From an uncultured archaeon (GTDB taxonomy: Archaea; Nanobdellota; Nanobdellia; Pacearchaeales; GW2011-AR1): a stretch of 64,000 nt of DNA. Of the stretch, positions 1 through 8,708 are shown piece by piece (position 1 is the first letter of the stretch; every line of letters starts with the position of its first letter). The DNA lies in the NCBI GenBank assembly GCA_902385655.1, contig CABMGO010000005.1, positions 1 through 64,000 of the forward strand. Reading direction: 5' to 3'. The notes under the pieces are model-generated. The model was not told the origin of the DNA and did not search any database. It saw nothing but the letters and a program-made list of their open reading frames with translations. The translations under genes were made by a program, and so were the position numbers.

Positions 1-13
1 CGGTTTGGGCGTT
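1..13. repeat. Direct repeat, possible left att site
   Basis: The window opens with CGGTTTGGGCGTT. The same 13 bases recur at 10040-10052, and 12 of them again at 10186-10197. The recombinase gene and a block of accessory genes lie between the first two copies, so this may be one end of an integrated element. The repeat could extend left of the window, so its true length is unknown. Confidence 0.4.
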
Positions 14-85
14 GGTAAGTTCTGTCCAATTCTTGTGGGCTTTTTGAGTAAAAAGGGTTAAAAAGTTTGAAAACTCTTATTGTTT

Positions 86-751
86 ATGGGATTTAAATCT
101 CTATTTGAATTAAGTTTAATAATTTTGTTAGGGTGGTTTGGTCTGATTTCTTATAATTGGATAAAAATAAATGGAATTTCAGACTCAAATAGTATTATTG
201 CAATTGGGACAATTGTTTATGCTATATTTACTTTTTTTATGTTCTGGAACATGAAGTCTTCTTCCGAGGCTCAAACTCGGCCATTATTGATTACTACTCT
301 GGACGAGGAAATGAGGCTCCATATTTCAAATAAGATAAAACAAAATGTGGCAAAAAATGTTAAGTTAAGAATTAGAGCAGTATCTCTCAAGAAAGGTACG
401 ATTATGTCAAAATTTGCGATGTTAAAACAAATGTATTTATTTGGGAGAGCATGGAATCTGTTGAGGGATTATTTTAAGAGCGTTAGACATGACTTTGAAT
501 TCTTAGAAGGAGATCAAAGTGTGAATATTGGAAAATATTTGGCAGAAATACTTCCTTTTGAAGAGAAAGTTAGCGAGTGGGGAGATATTTCGATTAAAGG
601 TAAATCCCAAATTGATGAGTTAGAGTTTAAGTTGCTGGTTTATCTTTCATATGAATCTCTCTTAGATATAAATTATAATGTTTATGAAACTTATTTTGTT
701 AGAATTGATAAAAGTGGGACAACTGTCCTAAAAAGCGGAGAACGTTACTAA
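86..751 (+). CDS. Membrane protein of unknown function
   Basis: This 221-residue protein has two hydrophobic segments near its N-terminus (about residues 4-25 and 35-56), then a charged soluble region of about 160 residues, so it probably sits in the membrane with a cytoplasmic tail. I chose the ATG at 86 over an in-frame TTG at 80 because an AT-rich TATA-like stretch (about 57-66) lies near 25 bases upstream, fitting a leaderless start. The next gene begins 1 base after its stop, so the two are probably one transcript. I recognise no family. It lies inside the putative integrated element. Confidence 0.6.
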   Translation: MGFKSLFELSLIILLGWFGLISYNWIKINGISDSNSIIAIGTIVYAIFTFFMFWNMKSSSEAQTRPLLITTLDEEMRLHISNKIKQNVAKNVKLRIRAVSLKKGTIMSKFAMLKQMYLFGRAWNLLRDYFKSVRHDFEFLEGDQSVNIGKYLAEILPFEEKVSEWGDISIKGKSQIDELEFKLLVYLSYESLLDINYNVYETYFVRIDKSGTTVLKSGERY

Positions 752-752
752 T

Positions 753-1781
753 ATGAAAAAAATAGGAATGTTTATTGTTTTAGTAATTATTTTAAATACT
801 TGTCTGGTTTCTTCTATGATCATAAGCTCTTATGGAAAAGAAACTATTATCATTAACTCCATAGAGCAATTATGCGAAATCCAAAATAAAGAAGATCTCT
901 ATTGCAATACTCTTTTAGATATTTCCTTTAATAGAACTAGCGATCCTCTAGTCTTAGAAATCTCGGATAAAAATCTCGGCAATCCAGTTTTTTCTAGCGG
1001 GAATGTGAGGTTGTGTAAACTTGGAGAAAGAGGTAGCTCGCCAGGAGATTATTTAAACTTTAATTTTGATTGTGAATCTCTTAAGGAAGGGTTCAAGTCT
1101 AATGTAACCAATTTGCAGGATTTAACTATCAGATTAAACTCATCAAAATTAGAATTGGACAGGTATTATCTTCTTTTTAACTATACAAATAAAAATTTTG
1201 TTACCTTTGACCCATTGTACAATACTCTTTTTTTTAATATTAATATTAATATTAATGGGCCTTATAATCAAACAAAAATCTATCGAACCATTATTTTGCC
1301 AAAAAACTCAGTTGTTGATGCAGGTAGCTTGTACAATTTTAAAATTATGGCTATTTTAAGTGACGGGAGGAGAGTTGTTCTGACAGAAAACATTGGAAGC
1401 TCTTCGTTAGTTTACATAGACTGGGATAAAGAACAAATGGAAAAAACTAAACGAGATCAAATAATTATTACTATTTCTTTTGCACTTTCTTTAGTAATGG
1501 GTTTTTTATTTTCTGATAAAAAAATCTCTAAAAGAACACAAAATTGTTTTATGGCATCAGGCGTTTCTCTATTTATAACGGCTAGGATCCTTCTTAGTGG
1601 AACATTTGGCCATATTTGGTTGAACATGTTACTAATATTAATGTTCATTTCTTTTTTTCTTTTTACAGGTTTAGCATTATATTCAAGAGGCAAGGATTAT
1701 GAAACTTGGGGCTTGTGGAGGGAACTAAAAGAGATATGGAAGCTAATACCTGAAATTTGGAATAAACTTTTTGGGAGATAA
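753..1781 (+). CDS. Secreted/membrane protein with C-terminal transmembrane pair
   Basis: The 342-residue product starts with a signal-peptide-like hydrophobic stretch (about residues 5-25). A long extracytoplasmic region with several N-x-S/T sequons follows, then two or three membrane helices near residues 236-315 and a basic C-terminal tail. A short microsatellite at about 1238-1258 encodes an alternating Asn-Ile run. It follows the previous membrane protein by one base and is probably co-transcribed with it. No catalytic motif or family was recognised; a surface protein of the mobile element is a reasonable guess only. Confidence 0.6.
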   Translation: MKKIGMFIVLVIILNTCLVSSMIISSYGKETIIINSIEQLCEIQNKEDLYCNTLLDISFNRTSDPLVLEISDKNLGNPVFSSGNVRLCKLGERGSSPGDYLNFNFDCESLKEGFKSNVTNLQDLTIRLNSSKLELDRYYLLFNYTNKNFVTFDPLYNTLFFNINININGPYNQTKIYRTIILPKNSVVDAGSLYNFKIMAILSDGRRVVLTENIGSSSLVYIDWDKEQMEKTKRDQIIITISFALSLVMGFLFSDKKISKRTQNCFMASGVSLFITARILLSGTFGHIWLNMLLILMFISFFLFTGLALYSRGKDYETWGLWRELKEIWKLIPEIWNKLFGR

Positions 1782-1850
1782 ATGTTAATCTTCGCAACAT
1801 GTTGTGAAATTGTTGTGGTTTTTTATAAAGGAAATTAATTTATTCCTTTC

Positions 1851-3005
1851 ATGAAAGTTGATCCGTATAATCATGAGAAAAGATACAAAGATTGGAAAGC
1901 TCGAGTGTTAATTAGTGGAATACCAGATATTTCTAAACAAAATTCTGATTTGATTTTAAAATATGTTGAAGATATGGAGCATGGATTAAATGTTTCAATG
2001 AAGAGTCCGAAAGGAGCAAGAAGTTATATTCGCTTGAATACTATTCGTGAAAAAATGTTTTATTTTTCTAGAAAGTTTGAGGAGATTTACAATATTAGTT
2101 GCGTGACGGATATAACTGAGGATCAACTTATTTTATTCTTCTCTAAAATGAGAAAAGGAGAAATTGTAAGAAATGACGGGAAAACTTTTCAATCAATAAA
2201 TTATTTTGTAAAAGTTTTCAAGGCGTTTTGGCATTGGTGGCAAGTCATAAATCGAAAGCAAGGAAAAGAAATTTTAGACATTACAGTAGATTTAGATTCG
2301 CGAGGGGAAAAGCCCTCTTGGGTTTATCTTACAGAAGAACAAGTAAAAAAGTTATGTAACAATGCAAGATGGAATTATAAGGTTCTCATAATGTTTTTGT
2401 TTGACACTGGAATTCGTTCGCCTACTGAACTGGTTAATATTAGAGTTTCAGATTTTTATAATGACTTTAAGGAGTTAGTTATTCGTGATGAGGTAAGTAA
2501 GACATTTGGAAGAAAAATAAAACTGATGCTCTGTTCTTCCTTAGTTAAAGAATATGTTTTGGAAGAGGAATTGAAGTCAGAAGATTATATTTTCGGATTA
2601 AAGCCTGGTACAGTGAATAAATATCTCCAGAGACTTGCTCAAAGAGTTTTTGGGGAAGAAAAGAGTCTGGCAGGACAAAAGTACTCTGAGCTGACGATGT
2701 ACGATTTTAGGCACTGTTCTTGCTGTTATTGGTTGCCTAGATATAAGTCTGAGTCTGCTTTGAAATATAGATTTGGTTGGAAGAAGTCAGATAAGATTCA
2801 TTATTATTCAGAGTTGTTAGGAATGGAAGATACAATCACTAAAGAGGATTTAGTTCTATCGGAAGAAAAAACAGAATTAGAGAAAAATTTACAACAAACC
2901 AAAAGAGAAAAACAAATATTAGATGATCGGATGGTTGCGATTGAACAAAAAGTTGATAAGTTTATGGAGGTTTTAGTTAAGTTGGATAGGATGATTGGGA
3001 AATAA
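1851..3005 (+). CDS. Tyrosine recombinase / integrase
   Basis: A 384-residue phage-integrase-family protein that would cut and rejoin DNA at att sites through a 3'-phosphotyrosine. The N-terminal half resembles a SAM-like core-binding domain. The catalytic half carries Arg189 (in TGIRSPTEL), a YDFRH box with Arg287-His288 where the usual first His is Tyr, Trp310 in the second His/Trp position, and the nucleophile Tyr318 or Tyr319. A coiled coil follows (about residues 345-380). A TATA-like box (ttttataaa, near 1820) lies about 25-30 bases before the ATG. It is the main evidence that the first 10 kb are mobile. Arg codons CGA, CGT and CGC are common here, unlike the AGA-dominated genes further right. 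Confidence 0.85.
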   Translation: MKVDPYNHEKRYKDWKARVLISGIPDISKQNSDLILKYVEDMEHGLNVSMKSPKGARSYIRLNTIREKMFYFSRKFEEIYNISCVTDITEDQLILFFSKMRKGEIVRNDGKTFQSINYFVKVFKAFWHWWQVINRKQGKEILDITVDLDSRGEKPSWVYLTEEQVKKLCNNARWNYKVLIMFLFDTGIRSPTELVNIRVSDFYNDFKELVIRDEVSKTFGRKIKLMLCSSLVKEYVLEEELKSEDYIFGLKPGTVNKYLQRLAQRVFGEEKSLAGQKYSELTMYDFRHCSCCYWLPRYKSESALKYRFGWKKSDKIHYYSELLGMEDTITKEDLVLSEEKTELEKNLQQTKREKQILDDRMVAIEQKVDKFMEVLVKLDRMIGK

Positions 3006-3051
3006 AGAATCTTTTTGAGTTATTTAATATGATCTTATTATTCATTCCTAA

Positions 3052-3600
3052 ATGAAAGAGAATATTTATATACTAGATTCCCTGGAAATTATCATGAAAG
3101 AAGATTTAGCAAAGGCCGGTTTTGCTTTCGGAGTTAGCGAGAACTACGTAGATCTTGTTACAAAGGCTATAACTAATAATGAAGGATACTTGATTGAAAA
3201 TAGTTCTAAAGAGCATGCTAAATTTTTAATTTATTCTCTTTTCTTGACTGCTAAGAAAAGTTTAAAGATTTTCAGTGGAAGTTTGAATGAGTCTTTCTAT
3301 GCTGATAAAAATATTTTAGATTTATTTAATAAAAAATTAGAAGATAATGTAACTATTGAGATTGTTGTCGAAAAGAAAGAGCGTACAAATCCTCTTTTTA
3401 ATATTAATTCGCCAAATTTAACGATTAGGCAAACAAAACTAAAATCTAATAAGAACCATTTTATTCTAGCAGATGACTCATTTTTTAGGATGGAAAAAGT
3501 TCACACGAGCGGTTTCCCAAATGAAGTTCAAGCAATTGCAATGTTCAAGAAAACAAATATTTCTGACGGCTTAGTTTCTGCATTTAATGAACTGAGATAA
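3052..3600 (+). CDS. Possible phospholipase D-like protein, divergent
   Basis: A soluble protein of 182 residues. The middle (about residues 45-110) has the alternating pattern of a single phospholipase D-like domain: a helix rich in Lys and Phe, a strand ending in FSGSLN, and a strand reading IEIVVE. Near residue 136 a His followed by an Asp resembles a decayed HKD motif with no Lys. This similarity is weak and seen by eye only. The gene starts 46 bases after the recombinase stop and is followed after 6 bases by a membrane protein, so these two probably form an operon. Confidence 0.5.
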   Translation: MKENIYILDSLEIIMKEDLAKAGFAFGVSENYVDLVTKAITNNEGYLIENSSKEHAKFLIYSLFLTAKKSLKIFSGSLNESFYADKNILDLFNKKLEDNVTIEIVVEKKERTNPLFNINSPNLTIRQTKLKSNKNHFILADDSFFRMEKVHTSGFPNEVQAIAMFKKTNISDGLVSAFNELR

Positions 3601-3606
3601 ATTAAT

Positions 3607-4224
3607 ATGGAGTCGGCACTGTCTTCTCTAGAAATTTTAAATCAGACTTCGAACACTATAGCGCCGGTTGTTGTGACAAGCTGCGTAAATTACCAAGTTA
3701 TTCATCTTGCTCTCTTGGCAGTATCTATTCTTTTCTTTAGTTTTCTAGAAGCAAGAGAGCACATAAAAAAGAAAACGAATGAATCAAAAGAGATTTTAAA
3801 AAATATTGCTCAACCAAAAAAAGATGAAATAAATACTCAATTAAACGCCCGAGCTGATAAAATAGATAAAAAACTTACTAATATGATTCTTTCTTTTAGA
3901 GCTCTAATGATTTTAAATATCGCTTCTTTAACATTAACAACTATTTATGACGAATTCTTTAAAGCGACTTGGATGTATTACTCCGTAGTTGGTATTACTT
4001 TTATTTGTTTTTGGATAATGTTAATTAATGCATTTAGATATATGGATGTGTATACTTATGATCCTGAAGATTACGTTACAGATTTACAAACAGGTTTAGC
4101 TAGAATTGATAATGGAGACTATAGGCTTTTGTATGTAAGCGCCATTAAACTGGGAGATAAGAAAGAGAGTATTTTCAAGCGTCTTTTCAAAACGCCTAGA
4201 TCCATAATTGTATTTTGGCAGTAG
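3607..4224 (+). CDS. Membrane protein of unknown function
   Basis: The 205-residue product has three clear hydrophobic segments (about residues 31-49, 100-120 and 125-146). They are separated by a Lys-rich helical stretch that looks like a cytoplasmic coiled coil. It starts 6 bases after the possible PLD-like gene and is likely translated with it, which suggests an effector and membrane-partner pair, though this is inference. No family was recognised. Its stop lies 4 bases before the stop of a small convergent gene. Confidence 0.6.
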   Translation: MESALSSLEILNQTSNTIAPVVVTSCVNYQVIHLALLAVSILFFSFLEAREHIKKKTNESKEILKNIAQPKKDEINTQLNARADKIDKKLTNMILSFRALMILNIASLTLTTIYDEFFKATWMYYSVVGITFICFWIMLINAFRYMDVYTYDPEDYVTDLQTGLARIDNGDYRLLYVSAIKLGDKKESIFKRLFKTPRSIIVFWQ

Positions 4225-4228
4225 CAAG

Positions 4229-4408
4229 TCAACTCTTCCCCTTCACCAACTTATCCAGTTTCCCTTCAATTCTGTCCAACTGATCTTGCTTTCTTAATCG
4301 CGTTCTACAAAACTGGCCTAGAGACATGCCTCTTTGATTAGCCTCCTCTTTTAGTTTGTTTAGCAAGGCTGTTTCAATTAGTATGTGCAAATGAGCGTTT
4401 TTCTTCAT
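4229..4408 (-). CDS. Small ribbon-helix-helix-like protein
   Basis: A 59-residue ORF. The product begins MKKNAHLHILIETALLNKL, and a helix containing EEANQRGMSLGQF follows. This matches the strand, helix, helix order of a ribbon-helix-helix (CopG/MetJ-like) DNA-binding protein, or the small accessory proteins of mobilisation genes. The C-terminal 20 residues are charged and probably helical. Its start overlaps the end of a second small ORF by 35 bases in another frame, with AGAAAGAGA just before the ATG as a weak ribosome binding site. Such proteins often repress their own operons; the divergent promoters just upstream fit that. Confidence 0.6.
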   Translation of the reverse strand: MKKNAHLHILIETALLNKLKEEANQRGMSLGQFCRTRLRKQDQLDRIEGKLDKLVKGKS

Positions 4409-4499
4409 TCTCTTTCTCCCAGACTGTTCTCAATATTTTCAGTTCGAGTTTTTCGAGCATTAGTTGAGCTTCGTCTATTTTTTCTTCTACTGTTTTCAT
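4374..4499 (-). CDS. Small coiled-coil ORF, 41 residues
   Basis: The ORF starts MKTVEEKIDEAQLMLEKLEL and is almost entirely charged helix with a heptad-like leucine pattern, so it could dimerise. A TATA-like box (cttatatac) lies about 25 bases upstream on the minus strand, as expected for a leaderless archaeal transcript. Its last 35 bases overlap the ribbon-helix-helix ORF in another frame, so the two may be translationally coupled. It is short and unmatched to any family, so the coding call rests on promoter position and composition. Confidence 0.45.
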   Translation of the reverse strand: MKTVEEKIDEAQLMLEKLELKILRTVWEKENEEKRSFAHTN

Positions 4500-4558
4500 A
4501 ATTAGAAAAGATCAAAAAAGTATATAAGCTGGCGTGCATTTATATCGAAATAATTACA

Positions 4559-4909
4559 ATGGCAAGAGGAATAAAAAGATCGAGAAAAAGTGAAAGGAAA
4601 ATTGTTATAACTGAAGGCACGATGTGGACCAAAACTCAAATATCTGTTCTGGCTTTCTTTGCGAAAAATAACAATCGACCATCTACTTATATTGAAATTG
4701 CGCGAGCTTATGTTAGTGCAAGCTATTCTAATTATCAAAAGGCTTGCGAGGCTCTTGTTCGTGGTAGTTGGTTAGAGAAGACGGATGATGGAAGTTTTAA
4801 AGTAGTTGATGCTCGTTGGTCTCAAGTTAAGGAAAATAAATTTGTTATTGAGCGAGAATTTCCTTTTATGCGGAAGTTTCTTAAGAAAGTAAGAAAATTG
4901 AAAAATTAA
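4559..4909 (+). CDS. Basic winged-helix-like DNA-binding protein
   Basis: 116 residues, strongly basic at both ends. The middle (about residues 25-85) has the helix-turn-helix and wing pattern of a small winged-helix regulator: IEIARAYVSASYSNYQKAC as a recognition region, then a short beta wing ending KVVDARW. A TATA-like tttatatcg lies about 20-25 bases before the ATG. It is divergent from the two small minus-strand ORFs, and their promoters face each other across 60 bases. A palindrome-rich gene-free region follows it. A regulator or replication-control protein of the mobile element is plausible but unproven. Confidence 0.55.
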   Translation: MARGIKRSRKSERKIVITEGTMWTKTQISVLAFFAKNNNRPSTYIEIARAYVSASYSNYQKACEALVRGSWLEKTDDGSFKVVDARWSQVKENKFVIEREFPFMRKFLKKVRKLKN

Positions 4910-5130
4910 AGAAAGTTTAGAAAAATAAGAAAATAAAGGTATCAAAGGTTTTAAAGAAATTAAAAGAATTAAACAAATTAAACACTTTTAACAGATTGAT
5001 CACTTTTAACACTTTAAGATAGATAGGATTAATAAAACAAATAGAATGAACAAAATGAACTAGATTGTTATTTGGAAGTAACTAACTGAGTTTATTCGTG
5101 GAAAGTCATTTTCAAGTAACTATCAATTTT

Positions 5131-5378
5131 TACATTTACGTAAATGTAATTTTTACCATGGTGATGGTATTTTCATTTTCATTTGAATATGAAAATATAT
5201 ATTCATATGAAAATACACGTAAAATTAATATTATTTGGTTACTTTTACGTAAAAGTAATGTCAATATAGATTGAAATTGATATTCTTAGTCTTAGGAATA
5301 AGAAAAGATGTTGTTATTTACCTATGAGTAAATAACTACTGCGAGGAATGAGGCGATTACTTACCTATAAGTAAATAA
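5131..5378. repeat. Cluster of palindromes in a gene-free region
   Basis: The 523 bases from 4910 to 5432 hold no gene and are very AT-rich. The first 200 are Lys-codon-like runs with a repeated cacttttaac. The second half has perfect or near-perfect dyads: TACATTTACGTAAATGTA at 5131-5148; TACCAT/ATGGTA arms at 5154-5169; ATTTTCAT/ATGAAAAT at 5175-5196, interleaved with ATATGAA/TTCATAT at 5187-5208; a 20-base perfect palindrome at 5239-5258; TCAAT/ATTGA at 5261-5274; GTTATTTAC/GTAAATAAC at 5313-5336; and TTACTTAC/GTAAATAA at 5357-5378. The last two share CTATRA spacers. This could be an origin, a multi-operator control region or a recombination site. Confidence 0.75.
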
Positions 5379-5432
5379 CTTCTTATTCGGTTGAATGAGA
5401 AGGATTAAAAAGAATAAATATCTTGAAACTAA

Positions 5433-6041
5433 ATGAACTGGCAGAACATTATGGAAGGTACTCTTGCGAGTCTTCTTGCAACGGGCGTTACCTCCTTAGT
5501 AGGATTCTTAATTTACAAAACTGGCAAAAAATCGACTTTGCTAAAAGACCCAAATAAAACTGGATTCGAATTTAGTAATTTTACACCATTTTCTTTTGGC
5601 GTTATTGTTACTTCTTTTTTTGTCGTACTTAGTGGTTTTAGTTTTTATTTTCAGTGGGAAAATATGCCTTATCTGGTTACTATAGCTATACTGGTCTGGA
5701 TGGGTACTATCTGGATTTATAATGACCAATGTCCTAAATGTAAAAAGATATTCAAAAAAGAGCATGTAAGAAGAGAGATTATAAGTGAAGAGAGAATTCC
5801 ACATACATACTACGATAAAATTTTATACTTGTATACTGATGGCAATGTTAAGGATACTCAATCTGGGAAGAAAAAGAAAACTTGGACAGAAATTGTGAGG
5901 GTGGTTAAGGATCATTTTAGCTGTAGGGGTTGCGGACATAATTGGAACAGTTCTATAAAAAGAATTACTGTTAATGAATCCGATAGACCAAAACCTATTA
6001 GAATAAAAACAAATTATAAGAATCCTGCGTATGACTTTTAG
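5433..6041 (+). CDS. Membrane-anchored zinc-ribbon-like protein
   Basis: A 202-residue product with a weak first hydrophobic helix (about residues 8-25), then two strong helices (about 50-70 and 77-93), then a soluble domain. That domain has two CxxC knuckles: CPKC right after the last helix and CRGC near residue 169. Together they could bind one zinc as a split zinc ribbon. Its last four bases overlap the end of the convergent membrane protein gene. No known family was recognised. It lies immediately right of the palindrome cluster, so the cluster may control it. Confidence 0.6.
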   Translation: MNWQNIMEGTLASLLATGVTSLVGFLIYKTGKKSTLLKDPNKTGFEFSNFTPFSFGVIVTSFFVVLSGFSFYFQWENMPYLVTIAILVWMGTIWIYNDQCPKCKKIFKKEHVRREIISEERIPHTYYDKILYLYTDGNVKDTQSGKKKKTWTEIVRVVKDHFSCRGCGHNWNSSIKRITVNESDRPKPIRIKTNYKNPAYDF

Positions 6042-6805
6042 AGGTCTTCTCCTTCTGATGCGCTCTTCATCAATAATATTGCTGAAGCTCCTAAACCTAA
6101 AAAGTACATGGTTTGTAATGCGGGGCTAAGTGGTGCCAAAGAAATATCTCTAATTAATGAAATTATCAGGCCTGAAAAAATTGCAATTCCTAGGCTTTCT
6201 CTCATTCGATCTCCCCATTTTTTATTGTTTACGAAGAATACTATTATGCTTAATAACATAAATATAATTCCAAGAATCAAATTAAAGCCAAATACAAGAA
6301 AACTTATTGCAACTAAAACTGTTAAGAATAGCAAAATTAGTGTCCAGGCTCTTCTCGAATTCATGTTAACTGTAGGCATGTTTAGATTTATTAATCTTGC
6401 TAACGGGCGCATGAAGATTCGATAGATGATGAGGAGTGCTGGGTAAAAAATTGCTAAACCTAGTAACCATATAGAAACTGTCATTTGCCATTTAAAAAAA
6501 ATCCATCCTTTAACGACAACTGAGATAACTATCAATGCAAGACTGATAAAAATAAAAGAATTCTTAAATTGGTGTACAAAATCTTGAGATATCCTTAATC
6601 TTACAAAACTGTTATCAATTGCCCAGTAAAGAATTAGGAGGATGGCTATGCCTACAGAGTATGTAATAAAAATTGTGGGAGCATCTTCTGGTTTATACTT
6701 AACAAAAAAGTAATATATGGCTGTGATAAATAAAAGATAAACTGTTACAAGATTCATAATTTCTTTTTTTAAATCCTCTAAAAAGTTTTTCTTGACCATC
6801 TTCAT
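6038..6805 (-). CDS. Polytopic membrane protein
   Basis: 255 residues with about eight hydrophobic helices spread along the whole length and short polar loops, so an integral membrane protein. The N-terminus is basic (KMVKKN). No transporter signature or catalytic residue set could be recognised. It lies 28 bases downstream of the small winged-helix gene on the same strand and may be co-transcribed with it. A second in-frame ATG two codons downstream is an alternative start. Confidence 0.6.
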   Translation of the reverse strand: MKMVKKNFLEDLKKEIMNLVTVYLLFITAIYYFFVKYKPEDAPTIFITYSVGIAILLILYWAIDNSFVRLRISQDFVHQFKNSFIFISLALIVISVVVKGWIFFKWQMTVSIWLLGLAIFYPALLIIYRIFMRPLARLINLNMPTVNMNSRRAWTLILLFLTVLVAISFLVFGFNLILGIIFMLLSIIVFFVNNKKWGDRMRESLGIAIFSGLIISLIRDISLAPLSPALQTMYFLGLGASAILLMKSASEGEDL

Positions 6806-6833
6806 TAATACTTGATTACCTTTTTGAAGATTT

Positions 6834-7055
6834 CTATTCAGTTAACTTCACACTAGTAAATGGTCTTCCTGTCTTTTCACTCTTTTCATGTTTGATTATT
6901 TCAACTTGCTTAAAGAATTCTAATTCTTTTACTTGCTCCCTAATTGTTTTGTAGTTTGTGTTTACTTTGATGTCTAATTCTCTTAATGAAACTTCGCCTT
7001 CTTTTTTTAAAACTGTCAATATTGCTTTCTTTATGTCTAAAGAACTTCGCCTCAT
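6834..7055 (-). CDS. Small winged-helix transcriptional regulator
   Basis: The 73-residue product begins MRRSSLDIKKAIL and has a helix, a helix-turn-helix (VSLRELDIKVNTNYKTIREQ) and a short wing ending TGRPFTSVKL, typical of archaeal MarR/ArsR-like mini-regulators. I rejected an in-frame TTG at 7073 because a TTTAAA box at 7076-7081 puts the transcription start near the ATG at 7055. The same palindromic TTTAAA could serve the divergent gene. It probably regulates the downstream membrane protein, itself, or the divergent gene. Confidence 0.6.
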   Translation of the reverse strand: MRRSSLDIKKAILTVLKKEGEVSLRELDIKVNTNYKTIREQVKELEFFKQVEIIKHEKSEKTGRPFTSVKLTE

Positions 7056-7105
7056 GATATCAATAAATAGCAAGGTTTAAAAGATACATGTCACTAATAG
7101 GTATC

Positions 7106-7420
7106 ATGAAAAAAGAATCATCAAGTTTCAAATTAGACTGGAAGTGGTTAGTGATTGTAGTTCTGTTAATTGCTTTAATCTTTTTTTGTTGGCAATATAA
7201 TGTCTTAAAAGCTGATGCAGATTATTATGACAATCGAATAAATTCTCTTTCTTCTCAGTTGAACGGAGCCAGTGGAGAGCTAGATAGTTATCTTGCATCT
7301 CATGATTGTTATGAAAGAGGTACGGTTAAGTGTTATGATTCAACAGCTTATTGTTATGATACTCCCAAGGTGACTGCTTCTTGTAATTCAGGTTATACTA
7401 TGGCTTGCGTTCCTAATTAA
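7106..7420 (+). CDS. Membrane-anchored Cys-rich small protein
   Basis: 104 residues: a basic N-terminus, one strong transmembrane helix (about residues 13-30), a short coiled-coil stretch (about 33-62), and a C-terminal region with five cysteines in spaced pairs that look fit for disulfides outside the membrane. I prefer the ATG at 7106 to one at 7088 because the TTTAAA box at 7076-7081 gives a leaderless start close to 7106; 7088 remains possible. Unknown function. Confidence 0.5.
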   Translation: MKKESSSFKLDWKWLVIVVLLIALIFFCWQYNVLKADADYYDNRINSLSSQLNGASGELDSYLASHDCYERGTVKCYDSTAYCYDTPKVTASCNSGYTMACVPN

Positions 7421-7494
7421 GGATAGTTTTTCAAAAAGGTTTTATTGAAATTTAGTGCATAATTATTTATAAATTCAAATTTCATCTTTAGAGT

Positions 7495-8652
7495 ATGTTA
7501 AAGGATGCTGATGAGTTTTATAAACCTCTAATTAAAGAGGATGTAAAAATAGATGGAATTGCAGCAGAAACTGTCGAGAGTGGAAAAGTAGGTAAAATGC
7601 TACAGAGAGCATTTATTACTTCAGACAGTGATGATTTTAGATATATCACAAATCTAGTTAAGTTTTTTGTCGGTCCTCAAGATTTGAATTCTATGAATAA
7701 TCTTCTAGTGATAATTAAGAAAGATAACAAAGCTAAAATCTATACTAAATTTCCTTTAATTTTGGAAGTAAGGGCCAGACAGGTTATAAAAAAAGGTACT
7801 GCTGTAACTAAAACTAATTTGGTAGATATCGGTGCCATTGGTTTTTTTGATTCTGTTTATGGAGTAAGTATAGAAGAGGGAGACAAAATTTTATGGCTAT
7901 TCAGAGTTGGATGGAGGTTTGGGTCCTATTTTGATTTTACTGGAAAAATGATTCCTTCTGAAACATTTAAACAAATGGGGGAAAATTATAGGAGACTTCT
8001 TTATTGTGATCTTTACAATTTTTTACATGATAAAACTAATTTTAATATGCTTTTGCTGGATGGGTGGTTCCCATTTGTTCAAATTTTGGATGAGAGATTC
8101 GATAAACTAATAGAGTATTATTCTCAAGACCAAAAATACAGCCTATATCTAAATCAGTTAATCGAAGAATTCACAAAAGAAAAAATAGGTTCTTTTGTGA
8201 AATACTGGTGGCAAAATCCAGTATTTAATGCAAAAAAAGAGATAATTGAAGCTGGAATCGCTGCATTTTTGGAGAACACAAAATATGGAGACATTTGTTG
8301 TGTAAAAACTTTATTAACAGAAATCGAGGGAATAGTTAGATATTCTTCTTTCAATGAAGATGGAAAGGATCCTTCAAAACAAAATCAAGTTAAAGATTAT
8401 GTAGTCAAGAAAGGTCTTGAGAAGTTTTCCTCTATTGACTCATTAGGTTTTCCAAAAGAATTTTATGAATATTTGACTCAGGTTGTCTTTTCTAGTTTTA
8501 ATATTAAAGAAAACGAAATTCCTACAAGCAGGCATTCAGTAGCCCATGGAATTGCCAAATCAGAGAATTACAATAGAGCCAGAGCATTACAAGCTATTTT
8601 AATCTTAGATCAAATTTACTTCTTTTTAGGGAAGAGCAATCCCTCAAAGTAA
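7495..8652 (+). CDS. HEPN-domain protein (Apea-like C-terminus)
   Basis: A 385-residue soluble protein. The last 45 residues contain SRHSVAHGIA followed by a long hydrophobic helix. R346-x4-H351 with the trailing HG is the signature of HEPN ribonuclease domains of the Apea-like kind, which are common in toxin and abortive-infection systems. The first 300 residues are not recognised; a middle portion rich in aromatic residues may be a sensor. A TATA-like ttatttataaa lies about 25-30 bases before the start. It is convergent with a PIN-domain gene, 56 bases apart, inside the mobile region. A defence role is inference from the motif and context. Confidence 0.6.
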   Translation: MLKDADEFYKPLIKEDVKIDGIAAETVESGKVGKMLQRAFITSDSDDFRYITNLVKFFVGPQDLNSMNNLLVIIKKDNKAKIYTKFPLILEVRARQVIKKGTAVTKTNLVDIGAIGFFDSVYGVSIEEGDKILWLFRVGWRFGSYFDFTGKMIPSETFKQMGENYRRLLYCDLYNFLHDKTNFNMLLLDGWFPFVQILDERFDKLIEYYSQDQKYSLYLNQLIEEFTKEKIGSFVKYWWQNPVFNAKKEIIEAGIAAFLENTKYGDICCVKTLLTEIEGIVRYSSFNEDGKDPSKQNQVKDYVVKKGLEKFSSIDSLGFPKEFYEYLTQVVFSSFNIKENEIPTSRHSVAHGIAKSENYNRARALQAILILDQIYFFLGKSNPSK

Positions 8653-8708
8653 TTTTACTTAGTCCAAACAGGTTTTGTATATTCTCTCTAGTTGGAATTT
8701 GGAGCAGA

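Noticed and set aside
5131..5378. CRISPR array
   Set aside because: The repeats are palindromes of differing sequence, without a shared repeat unit and regular unique spacers; no cas gene is nearby.
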